Below the pieces are notes generated by a model that saw only the letters and a program-made list of their open reading frames with translations, searched no databases and was not told the DNA's origin. A stretch of DNA of 64,000 nt from Klebsiella pneumoniae (lineage in GTDB: Bacteria > Pseudomonadota > Gammaproteobacteria > Steroidobacterales > Steroidobacteraceae): contig CAMCBU010000008.1 in the NCBI GenBank assembly GCA_945873095.1, forward strand, positions 1 to 64,000, in the 5' to 3' direction. Both the position numbers and the translations under genes were made by a program. This document shows, in pieces, positions 1-7,019 of the stretch; the first letter of the stretch is position 1; each line of letters opens with the position of its first letter.

Positions 1-698
1 CGATACGAATCAGACGCCGCCATCAAGGGACCACCGCGATAGCCGATCATGCCAGTGCGCATGTTGGCAAAGACATGCAAACCGAACACGGCCTCCGGCT
101 TGTAGCGCTCCAGCACGCCTTCTTTGACCATGAGACTCGCGCCGCCTTCCTCGCCCACCGGCGCGCCCTCTTCAGCGGGCTGAAACAGAAAGACGATCTT
201 GCCCGGCAGATCTTCCTTGATGGACGCGAGTGCCTGCGCAACGCCCATCAGAACTGACGTATGCACATCGTGACCACAGGCATGCATGACACCGACGGTT
301 TCGTTCCGATAGGTCGTCGTGACCTTGGATCGAAACGGCAGCGCGTTCTGCTCCATCACGGGCAGCGCATCCATGTCGGCGCGCAGAGCGATGACAGGAC
401 CCGGCTTGCCACCTTCGAGCACGGCAACGACGCCGGTCACCGCAACACCCGTTTCAACCTTGAGACCCAGCGAGCGCAAATGCTCGGCGACGATCTTGGA
501 GGTACGAAACTCACGATTCGACAACTCGGGGTTTTGATGCAGATCACGACGCCACTCGATGATCTTCGGCTGCAGACTTTGCAAGGCAGCATCGACCTTG
601 GTGTTGATCGACTCCGCCGCCGCGAGTGTCGAGAGAGGCAGCAACGACGCGACGACTAAACCCAGCGTCTGGAGCGAACGAGTTGCGATGTGCTGCAT
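1..698 (-). CDS. Secreted M20-family amidohydrolase/peptidase (partial, C-terminus outside window)
   Basis: Zinc-dependent amidohydrolase of the M20 (hippurate hydrolase/AmhX-like) family, expected to hydrolyse N-acyl amino acids or small peptides. The visible 232 residues begin with an N-terminal signal peptide (MQHIATRSL... LSTLAAA), so it probably works in the periplasm. The family metal motifs are visible: LRADMDALP, MHACGHDVHTSVLMG and the PAEEGAP segment that holds the catalytic and bridging acidic residues. The ATG at 698 is preceded by a good GGGAGG ribosome site. It starts 21 bases after the WD40 gene ends and is probably the third gene of the cobW-WD40-M20 operon. The gene runs off the left edge, so its dimerisation domain and C-terminus cannot be judged. 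Exact substrate unknown. Confidence 0.9.
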   Translation of the reverse strand, partial: MQHIATRSLQTLGLVVASLLPLSTLAAAESINTKVDAALQSLQPKIIEWRRDLHQNPELSNREFRTSKIVAEHLRSLGLKVETGVAVTGVVAVLEGGKPGPVIALRADMDALPVMEQNALPFRSKVTTTYRNETVGVMHACGHDVHTSVLMGVAQALASIKEDLPGKIVFLFQPAEEGAPVGEEGGASLMVKEGVLERYKPEAVFGLHVFANMRTGMIGYRGGPLMAASDSY

Positions 699-719
699 AA
701 CAAGGCGCCTCCCGAGCGC

Positions 720-1751
720 TCAGATCCGGACGAGTTCGAAGATAGACAGCTTACCTTTTCTTTCGCCGAGCGCCAGAAATCGACCATCCGGAGACCAGCG
801 TAGGCACGATGGCTCGGAATCCGTGAGATGCGCATCAAGCGCGGAGGGAAACTTGCCCGGCAGCCACAGCGACAAGCGCCAATCGAGCCCCGCCGTCGCG
901 AGAAAATTCCCTCGCGGCTGATAAGCGAGGCATTCGATTCGATCGGTGTGACCCGCTAGTTGCAGCGGCGATGAGCCCTCGGGGCCTTTGCCGCCGAAAT
1001 CCCACACGACGACACGATCTGCCGCAGCGGTAGCGAGATAACGTGAATCACCGCTCCAGCCGAGTTGATCGACCTTGCCGGGATAGCCGCGCATTTGCGA
1101 ATCACGACCGGTGGCCAGGTACCAAAAGTGCACGGAACCGTCTTGCGTTCCGGCCGCGAGAAACTTGCCGTTGCCGCTGAAATTCGCCGTGATGCAGGGT
1201 GCAGCCCAACGGTAGTGGCGAACCGGATAACGCGGCGCCTCGAGTCGATGCACGACGATGCCGCCGTTGATTGCTGCGGCGAGGTCTCGCCCGCTCTTGT
1301 CGAACGAGAGCGCCGCAATTGCGCCCTCGAGAGGCGATAGCTCTTGCTGCAACTCCAGTCGCTCGTTCCAAAGCGAAATCTGTTTGCCCGCTGCGCTCGC
1401 AAGCTGCAATCCATCCGGCGAGAACGTCACTTGCGTCGTCCACGCCTTCGACGGTCTCTGTCGCGCTAGCACGGTTCCATCCATCGCGTCGTAGAGCCGG
1501 ATCTCAGCGTCCTGCCCGCTACTGACGAACACGGCATAGGTCGGATGCCAAGAGACAGCCAGTGCGCCAAGACCGTGGTTGCCGACCTCCCGGACGGCGA
1601 GCCCGTCTGTGCCATTCTCGATGCTGCACACCTTGCCCTCGCCGCCCGCCACAGCCAGCCGACGGCCGTCACTCGACCATGCGATGTCGATGATGTAATC
1701 GTCGACATCCACCTTACCGCGAGGCTCGAGTAATGCCGGTGGTGATTTCAC
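720..1751 (-). CDS. WD40-repeat protein next to the CobW GTPase
   Basis: A beta-propeller protein of about 344 residues made almost entirely of WD40-type repeats; blocks such as IAWSSDGRRLAVAGGEGKV, VTFSPDGLQLASAAG, LGWSGDSRYLATAAADR and LAYQPRGNFLATAGLDW recur about every 40 residues, consistent with one seven-bladed propeller. No signal peptide or catalytic motif is seen, so a cytoplasmic scaffold or binding role is inferred. The start is uncertain. A GTG at 1751, 4 bases after the cobW stop, gives a compact protein; a TTG at 1814 would add 21 poorly conserved-looking residues and overlap cobW by 59 bases. WD40 genes are known companions of COG0523 (CobW) genes in Proteobacteria, but their role there is not established. 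Confidence 0.85.
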   Translation of the reverse strand: MKSPPALLEPRGKVDVDDYIIDIAWSSDGRRLAVAGGEGKVCSIENGTDGLAVREVGNHGLGALAVSWHPTYAVFVSSGQDAEIRLYDAMDGTVLARQRPSKAWTTQVTFSPDGLQLASAAGKQISLWNERLELQQELSPLEGAIAALSFDKSGRDLAAAINGGIVVHRLEAPRYPVRHYRWAAPCITANFSGNGKFLAAGTQDGSVHFWYLATGRDSQMRGYPGKVDQLGWSGDSRYLATAAADRVVVWDFGGKGPEGSSPLQLAGHTDRIECLAYQPRGNFLATAGLDWRLSLWLPGKFPSALDAHLTDSEPSCLRWSPDGRFLALGERKGKLSIFELVRI

Positions 1752-1755
1752 GGCA

Positions 1756-3156
1756 TCACGCGAAGCAGGAATGGAAGCCTGCCTCGAGCTCCTGACGATC
1801 CAACTTACGGCCAATGAAAACCAGCGTGTTCATGCGATCGACTCCCGCAGGCCACGGGCGCTCCAGCTGGCCGTCGAACATCATGTGTACTCCGTGGAAC
1901 ACGTAGCGACGCGGCTCGCCCTGAATCGATACAACTCCCTTCATTCGAAAGATATCGGCACCGCGACTTTTGAGCAGATAGGAGAGCCAATCATTGAGCT
2001 TATTGGGATCGACCGCACGCAGATCGGTCAAACCAACAGACGAGATCTCCTCGTCGTGATGATGCGACGCAAAGCGTCGCTCGGCGATCGGTTTCGCGCC
2101 ATCGATACGCAGGCCGAATTCGATCGGTGCATGCTCGACGACCAGAGCATATCGACCGGCACTCGCAATCTCGAGGTGGAAGTGACTGCCGTCATGGCCC
2201 ACGTCGATGCGATAAGTCGTGTTGGCCGGCTGCAAAGTGCCGCCGCAAGCGATCTGTTGCCCGTCTTCGGCGAACGCACGCACGGCCGGCTCGATGCTGT
2301 CTGCGAGCGATGTGGCAGGTTCCCCCGCTCCGGCGTGCAACACGGCGACTGCCAAACCGCCCTCGTGCGCATGCTCGTGGCCATGATGCTCGTGGTGGTC
2401 ATGATGCTCGTGGTGGTCATGGTGATCGTGCGTATCACCCCCCGTTCGCAGCTCGTGACGCCCGGCCGCCAACTCGTAGAGCCCAGCCCACTCGAACGGA
2501 TATTGCGGCTCCAAGAAGGCCGTATCCACCGCCAACGCCCGATCGAGATCGAACGCTCCGACATCAAGCACGCGGTCGATCGGCACATCGGCGTCGCGAG
2601 TCCGGAAAATCTTCGCGGTCCCGTTGATCGCGCGGATACGGCGCTCGATGCGCTCGAGTTCCGCTTCGCTCACGAGATCGATTTTATTGAGCAGAATCAC
2701 ATCGGCGAAAGCCACTTGCTCGCCGGGCTCTTTCATTTCATCGAGATGCTTCTCGATGTGATGCGCATCGATGACGGTGACGATGGCATCGAGCAAGAAC
2801 TGCTGCTTGAATTCGTCGTCGAGAAAAAACGTCTGAGCGACCGGGCCGGGATCTGCCATGCCGGTCGTCTCGACGATGATGTAGTCGAACTTGTCGCGAC
2901 GCTTGAGCAGCTGTCCCAGTATGCGCAGCAGATCACCGCGGACGGTGCAGCAGATGCACCCGTTGTTGGTTTCGAAAATTTCTTCCTCGGCGCCGATGAC
3001 GAGTTGGTGATCGATACCAATCTCACCGAATTCGTTTTCGATGACTGCGATCCGCTTGCCATGATTCTCAGAGAGAATCCGGTTGAGTAACGTGGTCTTT
3101 CCAGACCCCAGAAATCCCGTCAGGACGGTGACGGGCACCCGATCCGTGGTAGCCAT
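1756..3156 (-). CDS. CobW/COG0523 GTPase with His-rich linker and an inserted domain (probable zinc chaperone)
   Basis: G3E-family P-loop GTPase, 466 residues from the ATG at 3156. It has the Walker A GFLGSGKT at residues 14-21, the metal-binding GCICC motif at 66-70, the NKID base-recognition motif near 157-160, and a C-terminal CobW_C domain from about 370 (ISSVGLTDLRAVDPNKL) to 460. Between the GTPase core and the C-terminal domain lies a run very rich in His, Asp and Glu (243-264), then about 100 residues of beta-type sequence not found in short YjiA-like members (about 320 residues), ending with another HHH at 365-367. Family knowledge plus the Zur-like gene next door point to zinc delivery or zinc-starvation function. 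In-frame ATGs at 3168 and 3189 would extend it, but 3156 gives the canonical N-terminus. Confidence 0.9.
   Translation of the reverse strand: MATTDRVPVTVLTGFLGSGKTTLLNRILSENHGKRIAVIENEFGEIGIDHQLVIGAEEEIFETNNGCICCTVRGDLLRILGQLLKRRDKFDYIIVETTGMADPGPVAQTFFLDDEFKQQFLLDAIVTVIDAHHIEKHLDEMKEPGEQVAFADVILLNKIDLVSEAELERIERRIRAINGTAKIFRTRDADVPIDRVLDVGAFDLDRALAVDTAFLEPQYPFEWAGLYELAAGRHELRTGGDTHDHHDHHEHHDHHEHHGHEHAHEGGLAVAVLHAGAGEPATSLADSIEPAVRAFAEDGQQIACGGTLQPANTTYRIDVGHDGSHFHLEIASAGRYALVVEHAPIEFGLRIDGAKPIAERRFASHHHDEEISSVGLTDLRAVDPNKLNDWLSYLLKSRGADIFRMKGVVSIQGEPRRYVFHGVHMMFDGQLERPWPAGVDRMNTLVFIGRKLDRQELEAGFHSCFA
2383..2418. repeat. Two exact 18-bp tandem repeats coding the His-rich stretch of CobW
   Basis: The unit ATGATGCTCGTGGTGGTC occurs twice head to tail (2383-2400 and 2401-2418), followed by a degenerate third copy. 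On the coding (minus) strand it encodes the repeated HHEHHD block. Such exact repeats suggest the metal-binding loop can grow or shrink by slippage. Confidence 0.85.
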
Positions 3157-3166
3157 ATAGTGACGC

Positions 3167-3670
3167 ATGATAACGTACGGCATGGCCAAAACCGGCGAGT
3201 CACACGTCTCTTCTCACGATCACCAGAGCTGTATCCAGCACGCTCTAGACACGGCCGCCAACCTTTGTGTGCAACGCGGTCTCAACTTGACTGCGATCCG
3301 CCGACGGGTGCTCGAGATCGTGTGGCGATCACATGAACCCATCGGTGCTTACCAGATCTTGGCGGAACTCGCCAAAGAGCGAGACAAAGCGGCTCCGCCG
3401 ACCGTCTATCGCGCGCTCGACTTTTTGATCGAGGCCGGTCTCGTGCACCGGATCGATTCGCTCAATGCCTTTGTGGGTTGTGGCGAACCCAGCCAGCCGC
3501 ACATCGCCCAATTCATCGTGTGTCGCCGCTGCCATCGGGTCGCCGAGATCGACGATCCGACGATCAACGCCCTGCTGACCGAGCGCTCCCGAGCAATCGG
3601 TTTTCGTATCGAGCCGAGCTCGCTCGAACTCAAGGGACTATGCAGCGATTGTGAGGCTGTCGGGTCGTGA
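3167..3670 (+). CDS. zur: Fur-family transcriptional regulator, Zur-like
   Basis: Metal-dependent repressor of the Fur superfamily, 162-167 residues. An N-terminal winged helix (LTAIRRRVLEIVWRSHEPIGAYQIL ... PPTVYRALDFLIEAGLVHRI) is followed by a dimerisation domain with the structural zinc cysteine pairs CRRC and CSDC. An early His/Asp-rich stretch (SHVSSHDHQSC) is typical of Zur. The divergent CobW GTPase supports zinc rather than iron as the signal. Two starts are possible: ATG 3167 and ATG 3182 (MAKTGESH...). The second leaves a 13-15 base leader if the TATAGT at 3156-3161 acts as a -10. No clear Zur operator was seen between the two divergent genes. Confidence 0.85.
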   Translation: MITYGMAKTGESHVSSHDHQSCIQHALDTAANLCVQRGLNLTAIRRRVLEIVWRSHEPIGAYQILAELAKERDKAAPPTVYRALDFLIEAGLVHRIDSLNAFVGCGEPSQPHIAQFIVCRRCHRVAEIDDPTINALLTERSRAIGFRIEPSSLELKGLCSDCEAVGS

Positions 3671-3680
3671 CGGCGAAACC

Positions 3681-4121
3681 CTAGCGAGCGATCAAGAAGA
3701 TGCCGCCGAGCAGTAACACCACGCCGACCAGACGCGTGGTATCGACGGGCTCGCGGGCGAAACCGAGCAGTCCGTAGTGATCGACGATGATCGAGGCGAT
3801 CATCTGACCGCCCACCGTCAAGGCCAGTAGCAACAACGCACCGAGTCGTGGACCCGTGAAGGTGGCCGTTGCCACATAAGCTGCACCGAGCGTTCCGCCG
3901 AGCCACGCCCACCACGGCACAGCCGAGAATTGCTCGCGTGACGGCCAGTCGACGCGAAAAGCCGTCAGCAACAAGACGAGCAACAGCGTACCTACGAGGA
4001 AGTTGCCGAGGGCGGCGAGTGGCGCACTACCGAGGGCTCGACTGACCGCCATGTTGAAAGCGACCTGTACGACGAGGCCTGCACCCACCAGCAAAGCGAG
4101 AACCATGGATACGGTTTTCAT
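3681..4121 (-). CDS. DMT-superfamily YdcZ/DUF606-type small transporter
   Basis: Inner-membrane protein of 146 residues with four to five hydrophobic helices starting directly at the N-terminus (MKTVSMVLALLVGAGLVVQ). The segment LTVGGQMIASIIVDHYGLLG is characteristic of the DUF606/YdcZ branch of the drug/metabolite transporter superfamily, whose members are half-size (about 145 residues) and work as dimers; the substrate is generally unknown. The ATG at 4121 has an AGGGG ribosome site 5-6 bases upstream; a longer frame beginning at 4157 is less likely. It is convergent with the zur gene (10-base gap) and lies downstream of the receptor gene, from which a strong terminator separates it, so it should have its own promoter in 4122-4202. 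Confidence 0.85.
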   Translation of the reverse strand: MKTVSMVLALLVGAGLVVQVAFNMAVSRALGSAPLAALGNFLVGTLLLVLLLTAFRVDWPSREQFSAVPWWAWLGGTLGAAYVATATFTGPRLGALLLLALTVGGQMIASIIVDHYGLLGFAREPVDTTRLVGVVLLLGGIFLIAR

Positions 4122-4202
4122 TGACACCCCTATCGCAACCAGCGCCTTGAGACCCAATCACGAAGCGCGCGGTAGCGGGCGATGCGCAAAATCAGCCACC
4201 AG

Positions 4203-4239
4203 AAAAAACGCTTCCGCCACGGTACCGGCCGTGGCGGAA
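4203..4239 (-). terminator. Rho-independent terminator of the TonB-dependent receptor gene
   Basis: A perfect 11-bp stem (TTCCGCCACGG, 4212-4222, pairing with 4229-4239) with a 6-base loop. On the minus strand it is followed by GCG and six T (4208-4203). It lies about 57 bases past the receptor stop codon. A second perfect 7-bp stem without a T run lies between them at 4266-4284. Confidence 0.85.
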
Positions 4240-4295
4240 TCGCTTGCGTGACCACCGCAGAGACATCCTCGTGCATGACGAGGAGCATAGCCTGC

Positions 4296-6812
4296 TTAGA
4301 AGTTGTATCGCATCGTCAAACCCCAGGTCGTCAGGCGCGGGTGAGACACGGTGTAACGAAACGGGAAGAACGTGCCGCCGGAAATAGTGCCGTTCGGCAA
4401 GGTGTTGCTGAAGAAAACGTCACGGAAGGCGCCCGTCGGGGCATCCTCACCCGTCAAATTGCGTCCCCACAACTCGAGCGACCACGCCTCACCACGCAGA
4501 CCCAGGCTGGCGTTGACCGTAGTGGCACTCGGCACGATGGTCTGGTTGGATGCATCGGCAAACTGCTTGCCACGGTGCGCAAGATCGGCCCTGAAAAACC
4601 AGTCACGATCAGCCGTGACCGCTTGCGAGAACTGGAAGCCCGCGCTCGCTTGCACCTTCGACGTACGCAGGATTTGATTGCCAGAAATATCGCCGGTCGG
4701 CGCATAGGTCGGAAAATCGATAAAACTGTCGACCCGTGCTTTGTCGTACTTCGGATCCGCGTAAGAGACACCAAAGTTCAGATCGAGGCCGCGAAACAGA
4801 CGGGCGACCACCGAGAACTCCAAGCCGTCGATCGACGCGTCACCCGCGTTCACGTTGATGCCGGTCGGCGTGACGATGTCCTGACCGCCGATATTCGAGA
4901 CGACCTGCGGGATGACGATATCCGACCACTCGAGGTGATAGATGTCGAGTTCGATACCGAGACGCCGATCAAAGTATTCGGATTTCACGCCGAACTCGTA
5001 GCTCATCAGGGTTTCGGCGTCAAAAGCACCGGGCAGCGTCACATCCACTGTCGGCGCACTCAGCAGGCGCACCGTGGTCGGATCAAAATCGCCGGATTTC
5101 TCCGAGTGAGCGACGGCGAGATAGGTGGTGACGTTGTCGACCGGCTTGAATCGCAAAGTACCGCGCCAACTCAGCAGCTCCCAGGTCTCATCGCCTTGAG
5201 CGTTGGTGCGGATATCTTTGAACGAGCGATTCTCCTCGGTGTAACGCGCATCGACTGAGCCCGTGAGCTTGTCGGTGAAGTCATGCTCGATTGCCGCGAA
5301 CACGGCGGGTGCATCCGCATTCTCGAAAAACACATCGTCACCACGACCGCCTCCACGCGGGTCGGTGAAATACGGCAGGAATGCCGCGTTGCCGGCGCCG
5401 GCTGCGAAATCGCGCACCGTCGTCGGACCCAGCGCCGTGCAGGCGAGGCAGAAAGAATAGAAGTCGGCAGGCAATGCCGCCGTGGCGACGACGCCCTGTA
5501 CGCCCTCGGTTGACTCGCGATCGTAGAAGTACGCACCCACCGTATAACGCAGTGCGGCCTCTCGATCACTGGCGTAGCGAATCTCCTGACTCACTTCTTG
5601 AACCTCGACGCCACCGCCGAGCTGCAGCAGTCCGGTGCTGAACTGTTTAGTGGGGCCCGTGACCAGACCGAGTCCAGGGACGGTCCGTGTCGGTGTCGGC
5701 TGGTACGTGTAGATGAGCGGCAAAGACGAACTGCGGTTGCCGTCGACGACGTAACCCTGGGTCACACGCGAGTAACCCGAGATCGCATCGAGCGTGGCGC
5801 CACCGTCCAGATCCCAATGCAACTTGAGGTTGCCTCGCGAAACATGGCGCTTCTCGCCGGTCGCACCACTCTCGACCTGTAACGAATCCTGATCCACCGA
5901 AGGCAGCTCGCCGCAGTAGTTCAACAAGCGGCTCGACCGCGGCGCAGCGACCCCCAGGTTGAGGTCGCGGACACGACGATCTTCGCAATTGGCTGCCACG
6001 GAGTTGGCCGCGGCGGAGGCGATACGATCGTCGGAAATATAAAGTCCGAGTTGGGCCTCGAAGGTATCGCTCGCTGCCCAGATCAAAGAACCGTTGAGCG
6101 TACGGTAACGATAGCCGCCAATATCCTCACGACGGCCACTGCCGCGGTACTGGTTCTCGTAGGAACCATCCCACTCATCCTGCGTCACCGACAAACGCCC
6201 GGAGAGACCCGCTTCGGTCAGCGGTCCACTCACGGTCAGCGCTGCGAGACGCTTGCCGTCGTTGCCGACGGTGACGGTCGCCTTCCCCGAAACCTCGTTG
6301 CTCGGACGGGCCGTCACGTAGTTGATGGCACCACTGAACGCGTTGCGCCCATACAGCGCCGCCTGCGGGCCTTTGACCACCTCGATGCGCTCGAGGTCGA
6401 GCTGGTTGAAGTTGATGCCCTCGCGACCCGCGACATAAACGCCGTCGAGAAAGATCGCGGTATTCAACTCACCAAAAATATCGATCGGTGCGACGCCGCG
6501 AATCACCGGCGCCGGTAGGAACTCGCCGAGCACGTTCGAAAAGGTCAGGCCCGGCGTGAAGGCGGCGACATCATCGAGGTTGGCGATGCCGCGCGCTTGA
6601 ATCGCCTCGGCGGTAAAGGCCGTGATCGCAAGCGGAACGTCGAGCAGCTGCTCGCTGGTTTTGCGCGCCGTGACGACGATTTCTTCGAGGACCGCGATAT
6701 CGGCTTCGGCTGCAGCCGTTCGCTGTGCGAGGGTGGGAGCGCCCGCAGCAACAGCGAGCAGGGCGGCCAGCGGGGCCGCGACAAGACCGCGAGGTGAACG
6801 AGTGTGTTTCAT
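4296..6812 (-). CDS. TonB-dependent outer-membrane receptor
   Basis: An 838-residue outer-membrane receptor for active, TonB/ExbBD-driven uptake. It shows a signal peptide (residues 1-30, ending PTLAQ), a TonB-box-like segment EEIVVTARK near 43, a plug domain (VPLAITAFTAEAIQARGI ... VEVVKGPQAALYGRNAF-type motif, RIEVVKGPQAALYGRNA here), and a beta-barrel ending in the aromatic C-terminus LTMRYNF. There is no N-terminal signalling (STN) extension, so no sigma/anti-sigma relay is implied. The ATG at 6812 has a GAGGAAG ribosome site. The divergent neighbour set (nitrilase fold, MaoC, D-2-hydroxyacid dehydrogenase) suggests an organic substrate rather than a siderophore; this is inference. The ligand cannot be told from sequence. 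Confidence 0.95.
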   Translation of the reverse strand: MKHTRSPRGLVAAPLAALLAVAAGAPTLAQRTAAAEADIAVLEEIVVTARKTSEQLLDVPLAITAFTAEAIQARGIANLDDVAAFTPGLTFSNVLGEFLPAPVIRGVAPIDIFGELNTAIFLDGVYVAGREGINFNQLDLERIEVVKGPQAALYGRNAFSGAINYVTARPSNEVSGKATVTVGNDGKRLAALTVSGPLTEAGLSGRLSVTQDEWDGSYENQYRGSGRREDIGGYRYRTLNGSLIWAASDTFEAQLGLYISDDRIASAAANSVAANCEDRRVRDLNLGVAAPRSSRLLNYCGELPSVDQDSLQVESGATGEKRHVSRGNLKLHWDLDGGATLDAISGYSRVTQGYVVDGNRSSSLPLIYTYQPTPTRTVPGLGLVTGPTKQFSTGLLQLGGGVEVQEVSQEIRYASDREAALRYTVGAYFYDRESTEGVQGVVATAALPADFYSFCLACTALGPTTVRDFAAGAGNAAFLPYFTDPRGGGRGDDVFFENADAPAVFAAIEHDFTDKLTGSVDARYTEENRSFKDIRTNAQGDETWELLSWRGTLRFKPVDNVTTYLAVAHSEKSGDFDPTTVRLLSAPTVDVTLPGAFDAETLMSYEFGVKSEYFDRRLGIELDIYHLEWSDIVIPQVVSNIGGQDIVTPTGINVNAGDASIDGLEFSVVARLFRGLDLNFGVSYADPKYDKARVDSFIDFPTYAPTGDISGNQILRTSKVQASAGFQFSQAVTADRDWFFRADLAHRGKQFADASNQTIVPSATTVNASLGLRGEAWSLELWGRNLTGEDAPTGAFRDVFFSNTLPNGTISGGTFFPFRYTVSHPRLTTWGLTMRYNF

Positions 6813-6957
6813 GATCTAGCTTCCTCAATATCCATGCGCTTGTGTTTTGGGTTTCGCTGTGCGAAATGTGGCCCCGTCCCTGACACCGCCGTCCAACCGG
6901 GGGCGGCGATTGGAACACGGATATACGCGCCGCAGCGTTGTTTAATAAGACTAATTC

Positions 6958-6979
6958 TCAATTAAGAGCCCTTAATCGA
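6958..6979. promoter_or_regulatory. Palindromic operator candidate between the receptor and nitrilase-like genes
   Basis: ATTAAG-agcc-CTTAAT (6961-6976), extended on both sides by TC/GA with one mismatch, sits in an unusually AT-rich patch (about 6938-6980) of the 207-base divergent gap. Position and symmetry suit a dimeric regulator serving both directions. No regulator gene is adjacent. A Fur-like half match (ATTCTCA) overlaps at 6954-6960 but is too weak to call. Confidence 0.4.
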
Positions 6980-7019
6980 CCAAGTAGCGGTCATTCGGGC
7001 TCCAGAGGAAATCCAAGCC

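Noticed and set aside
1771-3090. Long plus-strand open frame (439 codons) opposite cobW
   Set aside because: It is a shadow of the GC-rich cobW gene; the predicted protein has no domain, while the minus strand has a complete GTPase.
3145-3185. Possible Zur operator between cobW and the regulator
   Set aside because: Only one half (ATGATAAC) resembles a Zur box; no matching second half was found.
4266-4284. 7-bp hairpin just after the receptor stop as the main terminator
   Set aside because: No T run follows it on the minus strand; the stronger stem at 4212-4239 with six T fits better.
4182-5258. Plus-strand open frame of 358 codons opposite the receptor gene
   Set aside because: It is antisense to a clear TonB-dependent receptor and starts within the receptor's terminator; no recognisable motifs.
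6943-6960. Possible Fur box upstream of the TonB-dependent receptor
   Set aside because: About 10 of 14 positions fit a 7-1-7 pattern; too weak, and neighbouring genes do not suggest iron transport.
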